64,000 bases of DNA from Gimesia sp. (lineage in GTDB: Bacteria > Planctomycetota > Planctomycetia > Planctomycetales > Planctomycetaceae): assembly GCF_040219335.1 (NCBI RefSeq), contig NZ_JAVJSQ010000004.1:62001-126000 (forward strand). The letters run 5' to 3'. Under the pieces are notes generated by a model. That model had not been told where the DNA came from. It did no database searches and saw only the letters and a program-made list of their open reading frames with translations. Of this stretch, positions 34,400 through 43,324 are shown piece by piece. The position numbers and the translations under genes are program-made. Position 1 is the stretch's first letter. Every line of letters begins with the position of its first letter.

Positions 34400-37186
34400 T
34401 TGGCCACCGATAACGGCGAAGAGCCAAACATTGACCCGAATATCAAGTATCTGGACATTCAGGATGAAATGCGGGACAGTTACCTCACCTATGCGATGAG
34501 TGTAATTATCAGCCGCGCCCTGCCTGACGCTCGTGATGGTCTCAAACCCTCACAGCGTCGTATTCTGGTCGCCATGAACGATCTGAACCTGGGAGCCAGT
34601 TCATCCCGGGTAAAATGCGCAAAAATTTCCGGTGACACCAGCGGTAACTATCACCCGCACGGGGATGGTTCGATTTATCCCACCCTGGTCCGTCTGGGGC
34701 AGGAATGGGTCATGCGGAATGTTCTCATCGACAAGCAGGGGAACTTCGGCTCTCTGGCCGGTCTGCCTCCCGCAGCCATGCGTTACACAGAAGCCCGACT
34801 GGCCCCCGTCGCCGCAGAGATGCTGGACGACATCAACCGGAATACAGTCGACTTCGTGCCGACTTATGACCAGCGGAACGATGAGCCGGTCGTACTCCCC
34901 TCGAAGTTTCCCAACCTGCTGGTTAACGGTTCCAGCGGGATTGCCGTCGGTATGGCAACCAGCATCCCTCCCCAGAACATGGGTGAGGCCTGCGAAGCCG
35001 TCAAACTGTTGATCGACGACCCTGACGCGACTATCGACGACATTCTGCAGGTCATGCCAGGCCCCGATTTCCCGACCGGGGGAATCATCTGCGGTCGATA
35101 CGGCATTCGCAAAGGATACGCCACCGGACGTTCCACTATCACACTCCGGGCTCGTTCTCACTTCGAAACTGAAAAACAGTCCGATGTGATTGTGATCACG
35201 GAAATCCCTTACATGGAAACCCGTGACCGCATTCGTGAAAAACTGGAATTGCTGGTCCGCGACGACCGGGTTAAAGGGATCTCCCGCATCGTGGACCTTA
35301 CCGACCGCAATGTGCCCCCCTGGAAAGTCCATCTGCAAATCATTCTCAAGCGGGATGCTGACAAGGAAGTGGTGCTCGCGCAACTCTTCAAGTTCTCACC
35401 GCTGCAGACCACTTTCAGTATCATCCTGCTCGCGCTGGTCGGGAACCGTCCCGAAACCCTCTCGATTAAGGAACTGATTCAGCAGTTTATCCTGCACCGC
35501 ATCGATGTGATCCGCCGTCGGACTGAATTCCTGCTCGCCGAAGCCCGCAAGCGGAAACATACGGTCGAAGGTCTGATGATCGCCCAGATCGATATCGATG
35601 AAGTGATCAAGACCATTCGCAACTCACCCAGCCGTGCCGAAGCCAAAATCAGCCTGCAGGGCATGCAGGTTGATGGAAAACTCATTGAGCGGGCGCTGGG
35701 TGAAGCAGGATTTAAAGAATATCAGAACGAGCAGGGAATTCACGAATATTATTCCCTCTCCGCAAACCAGGCCGAAGCAATTGTATCGATGCAGCTCGGT
35801 TCACTGGCCAACCTGGAACGGGAAAGACTGGCCGACGAACACCGCGAACTGCTGAAAGCAATCTCCGAATACCTGTATCTGCTCTCGGACGAAGACCATA
35901 TTCGCGCGGTGATTCGCGACGATATGCTGCATCTGCAGGAAAAGTATGCAGACAAACGCCGGACCGACATCAGTGACGAAGAACTGACCGACGTCAACCG
36001 GGATGATCTGATTGCCGAAGAACCGATGGTCGTCACGCTCTCGCAGCGCGGCTATATCAAACGGACTCAGCTCAATACTTATCAGGCTCAGAACAGAGGC
36101 GGCAAAGGAGTCCGCGGCGCTAAAGTCGATGACGAAGACCCCATTGAACACCTGTTCGTCGCCAGTACTCACTCTTACCTGCTGTTCATTACGAATCGCG
36201 GACGGGTCTACTGGTCCAAGGTCTACGACCTGCCTCTACAGGGACGCACCGCCAAAGGCCGGGCACTGGTCAACCTGCTCTCACTCCAGGAAGATGAAAC
36301 CGTCTCCAACTGTGTCTCTGTCCGGGAATTCGATGAAGAACGCTTCCTGGTCATGGCCACCCGTAACGGTATCATCAAAAAATCGCCTCTTTCCGCTTAC
36401 AGCCGTGTACAACGGGGCGGGATTATTGCGATCAAACTCGATGAAGACGACGAACTCGTCGAAGCCCTGATCGTCTCCCCCGGAGAAGACCTCCTGCTGG
36501 CAACCTCAGACGGTATGGCAATCCGTTTTGCCCAGTCGGATGCACGCAGCATGGGACGAAATACCCGAGGTGTCAAAGGCATCAAGCTGTCTAAATCTGG
36601 TCACGTGATCGGCATGGTCATCGCGGATCCTCGTTATTGTCTGCTGACAGTTTGTGAGAATGGACACGGGAAGCGCACTCCTTTCGGCTTCATTCCAGCT
36701 TCGGAAGAGGATGAAGACCAGGATGAGCAGACCGAGACAGACGAAGAACTCTCAACTGCTGAAAGCGATACCGACGAAGATTCTGATGACGAGCAGGAAA
36801 CCCGAAGCGGCATGCAATACCGTCGGCAGAAACGTGGCGGAAAGGGGATTCGCGACATCCGCACTTCGGCACGCAACGGTCAGGCGGTCGACATTATCTC
36901 TGTTGCGGAAGATGATGAGATTCTGATGGTAACCCGCAGTGGGAAAATTCAACGTATCCGAGGCTGCGAAATCAGTCAGGTCGGTCGAAATACTCAGGGC
37001 GTGCGAGTAATCACCCTGGACGATAACGACAAACTGGTCTCCCTGGCCCGAATTCCTGCAGAAATCGTAGTCGACTCAGAAAACGATCCCACGGATGCAG
37101 AAACAGAAGTGAATGCGGATACCGAGTCTCCGGAAACGGAAAACGAAAGCAACAGCGCTCAAGACAACCCTGGTGACCAGGATTAA
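34400..37186 (+). CDS. gyrA: DNA gyrase subunit A with altered QRDR residues and acidic insert
   Basis: The 928-residue topoisomerase subunit cuts and rejoins DNA through Tyr129 ([10 protein letters not shown]). The N-terminal domain has [14 protein letters not shown] and [11 protein letters not shown]. Compared with E. coli, the positions of Ser83 and Asp87 read Gly90 and Pro94. The C-terminal pinwheel has the GyrA box ([12 protein letters not shown]) and repeated blade motifs ([24 protein letters not shown]). Between blades there is an acidic insert (about 768-803, Glu/Asp-rich) followed by a second box-like [10 protein letters not shown]. The tail is also acidic. Start is TTG with AAGGAG eight bases before. 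It is clearly gyrase, not topoisomerase IV, because of the GyrA box. gyrB is not in the window. Confidence 0.95.
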   Translation: MATDNGEEPNIDPNIKYLDIQDEMRDSYLTYAMSVIISRALPDARDGLKPSQRRILVAMNDLNLGASSSRVKCAKISGDTSGNYHPHGDGSIYPTLVRLGQEWVMRNVLIDKQGNFGSLAGLPPAAMRYTEARLAPVAAEMLDDINRNTVDFVPTYDQRNDEPVVLPSKFPNLLVNGSSGIAVGMATSIPPQNMGEACEAVKLLIDDPDATIDDILQVMPGPDFPTGGIICGRYGIRKGYATGRSTITLRARSHFETEKQSDVIVITEIPYMETRDRIREKLELLVRDDRVKGISRIVDLTDRNVPPWKVHLQIILKRDADKEVVLAQLFKFSPLQTTFSIILLALVGNRPETLSIKELIQQFILHRIDVIRRRTEFLLAEARKRKHTVEGLMIAQIDIDEVIKTIRNSPSRAEAKISLQGMQVDGKLIERALGEAGFKEYQNEQGIHEYYSLSANQAEAIVSMQLGSLANLERERLADEHRELLKAISEYLYLLSDEDHIRAVIRDDMLHLQEKYADKRRTDISDEELTDVNRDDLIAEEPMVVTLSQRGYIKRTQLNTYQAQNRGGKGVRGAKVDDEDPIEHLFVASTHSYLLFITNRGRVYWSKVYDLPLQGRTAKGRALVNLLSLQEDETVSNCVSVREFDEERFLVMATRNGIIKKSPLSAYSRVQRGGIIAIKLDEDDELVEALIVSPGEDLLLATSDGMAIRFAQSDARSMGRNTRGVKGIKLSKSGHVIGMVIADPRYCLLTVCENGHGKRTPFGFIPASEEDEDQDEQTETDEELSTAESDTDEDSDDEQETRSGMQYRRQKRGGKGIRDIRTSARNGQAVDIISVAEDDEILMVTRSGKIQRIRGCEISQVGRNTQGVRVITLDDNDKLVSLARIPAEIVVDSENDPTDAETEVNADTESPETENESNSAQDNPGDQD

Positions 37187-37241
37187 ACACTCACTTAATT
37201 CGTGATCTTCATTTGCTTTAAAAAGAGGGACAAAGACAGTC

Positions 37242-38264
37242 ATGAAACGGATTTTAGTAACAGGCGGATGTGGTTTTATCGGATCAAACTTTATCCGTTT
37301 ACAATTGTCTGAGTATCCGGAAATCGAAGTCACCAATCTCGACAAACTCACCTATGCCGGCAATCTCGAAAACCTCAAAGATTTTGAATCGCACACCGGC
37401 TACCAATTTGTCAAAGGGGACATCACTGATCCGGAAGTGGTAAATTCTCTGCTGGACTCTGTCGACTTTGACGCCGTCATCAACTTTGCTGCAGAATCGC
37501 ACGTTGATCGCAGCATTCTGGATTCCGGACCATTCATCCAGACCAACATCGTCGGAACACAAGTTCTGTTGGATGCAGCCCGCAAACATGAAGTCAACCG
37601 ATACGTCCAGGTCTCCACTGACGAAGTCTATGGCAGTCTCGGTCCCGAAGGGCTGTTCACAGAACAGACCCCAATTGCGCCGAACAGTCCCTATTCTGCC
37701 TCCAAAGCCGCCGCCGATCTGCTGGTCCGCAGTTACGTGAATACGTTCGGCTTCCCCGCTGTCATCACCCGCTGCTCTAACAACTATGGCCCCTATCAGT
37801 TTCCGGAAAAACTGATTCCGCTGTTTATCTCCAACGCCCAGGAAGGCAAATCACTGCCGATCTACGGCGAAGGAACGAACGTACGTGACTGGATTCACGT
37901 GATGGATCATTGCCGGGGAATTGATGCAGCTCTCAGAAAAGGTGAGCCCGGTCAGGTTTACAACTTCGGCGGTCACGCTGAGATGCAGAACATCAAAATC
38001 ACAAAACTGCTTCTCAAACTGCTGGACAAGCCAGAATCACTCATTGAATACGTCACAGATCGCCCGGGACACGACTTGCGTTATGCCATCGACTGCAGCA
38101 AAGCGGAATCTGAACTGGGATGGAAAGTGGAAACGGACTTTCAGGCAGGTCTGAAAGAGACCATCGACTGGTATCTGGAAAACCCCGAGTGGGTAAACCG
38201 GATCCGCACAGGAAAGTATCGCGAATACTATGAACAGCAATACGGAACCCGTCTGAAATCCTAA
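37242..38264 (+). CDS. rfbB: dTDP-glucose 4,6-dehydratase
   Basis: This 340-residue NAD-dependent enzyme makes dTDP-4-keto-6-deoxyglucose, the precursor of rhamnose and other deoxy sugars. Key parts are the nucleotide loop TGGCGFIGSNF, NLDKLTYAGNLENL (typical of RmlB), INFAAESHVDRSI, VSTDEVYGSLG, the catalytic SPYSASKAAADLL (Tyr-x3-Lys), and TRCSNNYGPYQFPEKLIP. The C-terminal RPGHDLRYAIDCSKAESELGW fits the family. It is followed by ugd 139 bases on; together they supply nucleotide sugars for surface polysaccharide. No rmlACD genes are adjacent. Confidence 0.95.
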   Translation: MKRILVTGGCGFIGSNFIRLQLSEYPEIEVTNLDKLTYAGNLENLKDFESHTGYQFVKGDITDPEVVNSLLDSVDFDAVINFAAESHVDRSILDSGPFIQTNIVGTQVLLDAARKHEVNRYVQVSTDEVYGSLGPEGLFTEQTPIAPNSPYSASKAAADLLVRSYVNTFGFPAVITRCSNNYGPYQFPEKLIPLFISNAQEGKSLPIYGEGTNVRDWIHVMDHCRGIDAALRKGEPGQVYNFGGHAEMQNIKITKLLLKLLDKPESLIEYVTDRPGHDLRYAIDCSKAESELGWKVETDFQAGLKETIDWYLENPEWVNRIRTGKYREYYEQQYGTRLKS

Positions 38265-38403
38265 CAGTTCCTGTTTAACTATTCTTCCTTATCACGGAAA
38301 TTGTCAGCACACCTTCTCTGACGGTGACTACCATCTCCGCGAGCATTGACTCTCAAAATATTATTGCGAATCAGCTTCCACATTCCAACGGACTCTTAAG
38401 ACA

Positions 38404-39726
38404 ATGAAAATTGCAGTAATTGGTACAGGATACGTAGGATTAGTCACGGGCACCTGTTTCTCTGAAAGTGGAAATTATGTCACCTGCATTGATATCGATG
38501 AGACCAAGGTCCGTCGTCTTCAGGCGGGAGAAGTTCCGATTTATGAACCTGGTCTGGAGGAAATGGTCAAGCGGAACACCAAAGCGGGACGCTTAACGTT
38601 TACAACCAGCTATGCAGATGTGATCCCTGATTCCAAATGTATTTTCATCGCCGTAGGCACTCCGATGACCGCAGATGGCTCTGCCAATCTGGACAGCATC
38701 TGGAAAGTAGCAGAATCGCTGGCACCGCTGCTGGCTGAAGACGCAGTCGTCATCATCAAAAGTACCGTACCTGTTGGCACAAATCGCAAGCTGGCAGAAA
38801 TGCTGAAATCACTGACCGGTCGGGAAGTCGATGTCGCCTCTAACCCGGAATTCCTCAAAGAGGGAGCCGCTATCGAGGACTTCTCCAAACCGGACCGGGT
38901 GGTAGTTGGAGTCTCTCGACCGGAAGTTTCTGAAGTCTTACATGAACTTTACAAACCATTTCTGCGAACCGAACACCCGTTCCTGTCGATGGAACTCGAG
39001 AGTGCAGAAATGACTAAATATGTTGCCAACTGCATGCTGGCAACCAAAATCAGCTTCATTAATGAGATGGCCAACCTCTGTGAACGCGTCGGGGCGGATA
39101 TCAATCAGGTGCGACGCGGTATTGGACACGATCAGCGGATCGGCTTTTCATTCCTGTTTCCGGGAGTCGGTTATGGTGGATCCTGTTTCCCCAAAGACGT
39201 CTCCGCACTGATCTCCGTGGCACACGATCGCGAAATGGAACCCTCAATCCTGAATGCCGTCGATCAGGTCAACACAGCCCAGAAACGGGTCCTGTTCGAC
39301 AAGATCAACCGCTACTTCAAAGGGGATCTCGCCGGCAAAACGGTCGCCATCTGGGGACTCGCTTTCAAGCCTAAAACCGATGATATTCGCGAAGCTCCGG
39401 CATTGGTCCTGATCGATCTGTTACTGGAAGCGGGCGTCAGTAGCATCAAGGTCCATGATCCTGTCGCGATGGAGAATGTCAAAGCGGAATACGGTGATAA
39501 ACTCTCATACTTTGACCATCATTACGACACCCTTGACAGCGCGGATGTACTGGTAATCGTTACGGAGTGGAACGAGTTCCGGCACGCTGATTTCGATTAC
39601 ATTCGCCACAAGCTGGCACACCCCGTCATCTTTGACGGTCGCAACCTGTACGAACCCTCAAAGCTGAAAGCCAAAGGAATCAAGTACTTTGGAATTGGAC
39701 TCAGTTCGGAAAAATACTTAGATTGA
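38404..39726 (+). CDS. ugd: UDP-glucose 6-dehydrogenase
   Basis: This 440-residue enzyme oxidises UDP-glucose to UDP-glucuronate. It has the nucleotide loop [37 protein letters not shown], the catalytic cysteine Cys261 in [13 protein letters not shown], and the C-terminal [15 protein letters not shown]. The product feeds uronic-acid polymers and pentose sugars. It lies 139 bases after rfbB and 119 before prfB on the same strand. The ATG has no strong ribosome site, but no other start fits. Confidence 0.95.
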   Translation: MKIAVIGTGYVGLVTGTCFSESGNYVTCIDIDETKVRRLQAGEVPIYEPGLEEMVKRNTKAGRLTFTTSYADVIPDSKCIFIAVGTPMTADGSANLDSIWKVAESLAPLLAEDAVVIIKSTVPVGTNRKLAEMLKSLTGREVDVASNPEFLKEGAAIEDFSKPDRVVVGVSRPEVSEVLHELYKPFLRTEHPFLSMELESAEMTKYVANCMLATKISFINEMANLCERVGADINQVRRGIGHDQRIGFSFLFPGVGYGGSCFPKDVSALISVAHDREMEPSILNAVDQVNTAQKRVLFDKINRYFKGDLAGKTVAIWGLAFKPKTDDIREAPALVLIDLLLEAGVSSIKVHDPVAMENVKAEYGDKLSYFDHHYDTLDSADVLVIVTEWNEFRHADFDYIRHKLAHPVIFDGRNLYEPSKLKAKGIKYFGIGLSSEKYLD

Positions 39727-39845
39727 CCGGCATGCAACAAATGCTTTGTCGGTTGACTCTCAAATATCCATTCAGCACTGCCTGTTTGGTTTTTTAATAA
39801 TTTTCCTGCAGCCCCTGGCTGCAGATCGATAGAAAGAATACACCA

Positions 39846-40956
39846 ATGGATCACGAACTCAGAGATAAATGTACCGGAATCATGGATCGCATCGTCAAAT
39901 TACGAGACTCTCTTTGACTACGCAGGTAAGAAAAAACGGACCACCGAAATTAATGAAAAGATGGGGGCAGCCGGCTTCTGGGATAACCAGGAGAAAGCTC
40001 AGGTTCTCGTCTCTGAAATGCAACAGCTGCAATTGACTGTCAAACCGCTGACAGAGTTGATTGAAGGCGCTGAAGATCTTGAAGTTCTGCTGGAATTCAT
40101 TGAGGAAGAAGGCAGCGAAGACAGTATTCCCGAACTCGCTTCCACAGCAGATCGACTGCAGAAGATCCTGGATCACCTCGAACTTCAGGCCATGATGTCT
40201 GCCCCCGAAGATGGCTCTGCGGCCTACCTCAGTATTCAGGCGGGTGAAGGGGGGACCGACTCCTCTGACTGGGCGGAAATGCTGCTGCGTATGTACCTGC
40301 GCTGGGCGGAGCGTCGCGGTTTCAATGTCGAAATTCTGGATCGCTCTGATGCAGAAGAGGCCGGCATTCGCAGCGCCACCATCCGCATCGAAGGCGATTA
40401 TGCCTACGGTTATCTCAAAGGCGAAACCGGGAACCACCGACTGATTCGTATCAGTCCGTTCGATTCCGCAGGCAGGCGACACACTTCATTTGCCGCTGTC
40501 GACGTCTCACCCGACCTGGGAGAGATTGCAGAGATCGAAATCAACTGGGACCAGGACGTACGGGAAGACACCTACCGTGCCAGTGGTGCCGGGGGACAGC
40601 ATATCAACAAAACCGATTCTGCAATCCGTCTGACGCACCTGGAATCGGGGGTCGTCGTGCAATGTCAGAACAACCGCAGTCAACACAAAAACCGTGCGGA
40701 AGCCCGTAAAATGCTCAAAGCGAAACTGTTCCAGATTCAACAGGAAAAACGGGACGCCGAACTGGCTGCAAAGCGGGGTGGTAAATCAAAGATCGGATTC
40801 GGCGGTCAGACCGTCCGCAACTATGTCTTACACCCTGACCAATATGCAAAAGATGCCCGTACGGGCCACAAAGTGGGAAATCCGGGCCCGGTCCTGGATG
40901 GCGATCTGGATGGATTCCTCGAATCCTTCCTCCGCTGGGGTATGGCGGAAAATTAA
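39846..40956 (+). CDS. prfB: Peptide chain release factor 2 with programmed +1 frameshift
   Basis: A 23-codon zero frame starts at ATG 39846 and ends at TGA 39915-39917, read as ...GAC TCT CTT TGA C. Shifting +1 at CTT joins it to the rest from GAC 39916, giving about 369 residues. The tripeptide anticodon SPF is in [14 protein letters not shown] and the peptidyl-transferase motif GGQ in [14 protein letters not shown], so this is RF2, which reads UGA/UAA. The classic autoregulation (RF2 shortage favours the shift) is known from E. coli. Unlike the E. coli site, no strong AGGGGG lies just before the shift; only GAGAC is there. DUF1080 follows. Confidence 0.95.
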
Positions 40957-41010
40957 CCAGGCTGATAATACGAAAGCCTGCTGGTAATCAGAAACAGAGG
41001 GAAGTAAATC

Positions 41011-42360
41011 ATGCGATCAGGAAAGCTGACTTGCGGTGTTTTAAGTATGTTCATTTCACTCAGCCTGGCCGGCTGCCTGAAAGTGGAACATCCTTCCCCT
41101 CCTGCCAAAACCAATGCCGAACCTCAGGTAGGCGAGTCGCCGGAAGCGAAACCGAAACCATCCCCCGCACCTCCGGAGGACGTCATTCCGGACACCGGAT
41201 TGACCAAAGCCGAAATTGAAGAGGGCTGGATTGCCCTGTTTGACGGGCACAGTCTGTATGGCTGGAAACCCAACAACGACGTGAACTGGCATGTCGAGCA
41301 GGGAGCAATCAAAGCGAGCACCGGCGAACCGGGTCTGCTCCTGACAACATCCCCCTTCGCGGACTACGAGTTACGTTTTGATTTTAAACTCGCTCCCGAA
41401 ACCAACAGCGGCATGTTCCTCAGAACAACCTTCGATCCCAAAGATCCCACCAAAGACTGCTATGAACTGAATCTCTGTGACACAAAAACGGAGTTTCCCA
41501 CCGGCAGTCTGGTCGGTCGCAGCAAAATCAAAGAAGCGGTCCCCGCCAGTACCGACTGGCAGACCTTTCAGGTCCGCGTGGAAGGCCCTCAGTTCCAGGC
41601 CTCTCTCAACGGAAAAGAGGTTCTTAATTTCAAAGACACTTCTGAGAATCAGCGCGACATCGGTTTTATCGGTCTGCAGAAAAATGAAGGAGCCGTCAAA
41701 TTCCGGAATATCTATCTTAAACCGCTCCGGATGATGACACTCTTCAACGGCGTCGATCTGGCAGGCTGGCAGGTCGTCCCCGGCTCCCAGAGCAAATTTG
41801 AAGTCGTCGACAACACCATCCACGTGACTGCCGAAAAACAGGGGTATCTCGAAACCGAAGACACATTCGACAACTTCCTCTTTCAGGCCTCTGCCAAATC
41901 AAACGGGGAAGCACTCAACAGCGGTTATTTCTTTCGTGCCATCAAAGGTACCGAATCCGGAATGGCTAACGGCTACGAAGTTCAGATCCATAATGGCTTC
42001 AAAGACAACGACCGTACCAAACCCGAAAATGCAGGGACCGGTGCCATCTTCCGTAGAACGGAAGCCCGTCGTGTCGTCTCCAACGATCACGAGTGGTTCA
42101 CCACGACTCTCAATGCTTACGGCTCTCACATCGCCGTCTGGATCGACGGATATCAGGTCACCGACTGGGAGGACACCCGCAAACCGGATGAAAATCCGCG
42201 GAAAGGCCTGCGCCTCAAAGGCGGCCACATCAGCCTGCAGGGACATGACCCGACGACCGATCTGAACTTCAAAGACCTGAAGCTCAGCAATCTGCCCGGG
42301 GAATCGTCGCCTCCTGCAAAGTCCGGGGAATCGTCGCCTCCTGCAAAGTCCGGGAAATAG
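41011..42360 (+). CDS. Lipoprotein with two DUF1080 (3-keto-glycoside hydrolase-like) domains
   Basis: The 449-residue protein has a lipobox (LSLAGC, Cys22) and a Pro-rich linker, then two DUF1080-type beta-jellyroll domains: about 68-245 (WIALFDGHSLYGWKPNNDVNW, FRLRF-like core ADYELRFDFKL) and about 248-425 (MTLFNGVDLAGWQVVPG, GYFFRAI, WTDE-like WFTTTLNAYG). Members are linked to cleavage of 3-keto sugars and are numerous in planctomycetes. The C-terminus is a repeat, GESSPPAKS twice. Good ribosome site (GAGGGAAG). Its end overlaps the convergent gene at 42284 by 77 bases. Confidence 0.85.
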   Translation: MRSGKLTCGVLSMFISLSLAGCLKVEHPSPPAKTNAEPQVGESPEAKPKPSPAPPEDVIPDTGLTKAEIEEGWIALFDGHSLYGWKPNNDVNWHVEQGAIKASTGEPGLLLTTSPFADYELRFDFKLAPETNSGMFLRTTFDPKDPTKDCYELNLCDTKTEFPTGSLVGRSKIKEAVPASTDWQTFQVRVEGPQFQASLNGKEVLNFKDTSENQRDIGFIGLQKNEGAVKFRNIYLKPLRMMTLFNGVDLAGWQVVPGSQSKFEVVDNTIHVTAEKQGYLETEDTFDNFLFQASAKSNGEALNSGYFFRAIKGTESGMANGYEVQIHNGFKDNDRTKPENAGTGAIFRRTEARRVVSNDHEWFTTTLNAYGSHIAVWIDGYQVTDWEDTRKPDENPRKGLRLKGGHISLQGHDPTTDLNFKDLKLSNLPGESSPPAKSGESSPPAKSGK

Positions 42361-43129
42361 TCTGAAACAACTCCTGCTCCGGGGCAACTTTACAGACGAC
42401 AACGTCCACTCCCAGCAGACGTGCTGCGGTGATCGTCTCAGGATGCGCCAGCCCCATCATGCCGATGCAAACCGGATGTTCTCCCGGCAACATCAGACGG
42501 GTCTGCACGACGTCCCAGGGATCGAGGTCATACAGCCAGAGATCTGCCTGGGCCCGTCGAGCAGCAGACGCGATCAATGCGCCGCGAGACTGCACCAGCG
42601 CTTCCAGCATCCTGCGGTACACCGGGTCCCCGGAAATCACTCCCACCCGTTTTCCCTGCAGGCAATCTCCCTCCGTATCTGATCCCGAAGCTGCCTGATA
42701 GTGAAAGATTTCATCGCGGCCCGCAGTCAGGGGGTAAGCGGGCGCTGTTCCTCTAATGATCTCTGCCTCCTGCAGAATCCGAAACTCAGCAGCGCGGGCC
42801 GGAACTCGAATACTGACAGGCCAGAAATTCCGTGTTCTGCCATCGGCTTCACACCAGACACCGTAACAGCAAAGAAAGCGACTGACCGGAAACCTCCTGA
42901 CCAGTTCTGTCAGGGTTCGCCCCGCGAACTCATCAGGCCAGTTTTGACAGATCACGACCAGTTCAGGCTGGACGGACTCTGTTTTCAGTTCAGAGAGACG
43001 AGGCACGCACACCAGTTCCGCTGCGCCGAAAACCTCCTGGAGAGAATGCATCACCCCCCGCCGCATTTCTTCGGTCTGCGAATTCCCCAGAATCAACACA
43101 CATTCCCGTTGAGCGTCGCTCTGCTGCAT
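42284..43129 (-). CDS. Tandem pseudo-receiver protein of unknown function
   Basis: The 281-residue protein seems to contain two receiver-like alpha/beta folds. The first (about 10-115; CVLILGNSQTEEMRRGVMHSL, LVVICQNWPDEF) lacks a phosphoacceptor Asp. The second (about 160-265; KRVGVISGDPVYRRMLEALVQ, DLWLYDLDPWDVV, VCIGMMGLAHPETITAARLLGVDVVVCK) has Asp residues near the right strand but not the full acidic pocket. The C-terminus is the tandem TLQEATIPR repeat. Ribosome site AGGAGAAGAGG precedes the ATG. It overlaps the DUF1080 gene tail to tail. No exact family recognised; the receiver likeness is an inference. Confidence 0.6.
   Translation of the reverse strand: MQQSDAQRECVLILGNSQTEEMRRGVMHSLQEVFGAAELVCVPRLSELKTESVQPELVVICQNWPDEFAGRTLTELVRRFPVSRFLCCYGVWCEADGRTRNFWPVSIRVPARAAEFRILQEAEIIRGTAPAYPLTAGRDEIFHYQAASGSDTEGDCLQGKRVGVISGDPVYRRMLEALVQSRGALIASAARRAQADLWLYDLDPWDVVQTRLMLPGEHPVCIGMMGLAHPETITAARLLGVDVVVCKVAPEQELFQTISRTLQEATIPRTLQEATIPRADC
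42296..42354. repeat. Tandem repeat, two copies of 27 bases plus a partial third
   Basis: Units at 42296-42322 and 42323-42349 are identical (beginning CCGGGGAATCG and ending TGCAAAGT), followed by CCGGG. The unit length is a multiple of three, so it repeats a nine-residue peptide on both strands: in the DUF1080 C-terminus (ESSPPAKSG) and in the opposite-strand gene (TLQEATIPR). Confidence 0.9.
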
Positions 43130-43324
43130 CCGCCTCTTCTCCTAAAGACCATATCTTTCGTAGTTTCAGATAACTTATAACGTAAACCGCCAATTCAGGG
43201 GAAGGGCACTCTCTCTGCTCAGAAGTTGTCAGTTACTGCGAATCGGTCTTGCGAAAATCCCATTATTTTGTCATAAATCGTTATCTAACAAGCTGATCGG
43301 ATTTGATCTCGCCAGTGGCACAGG

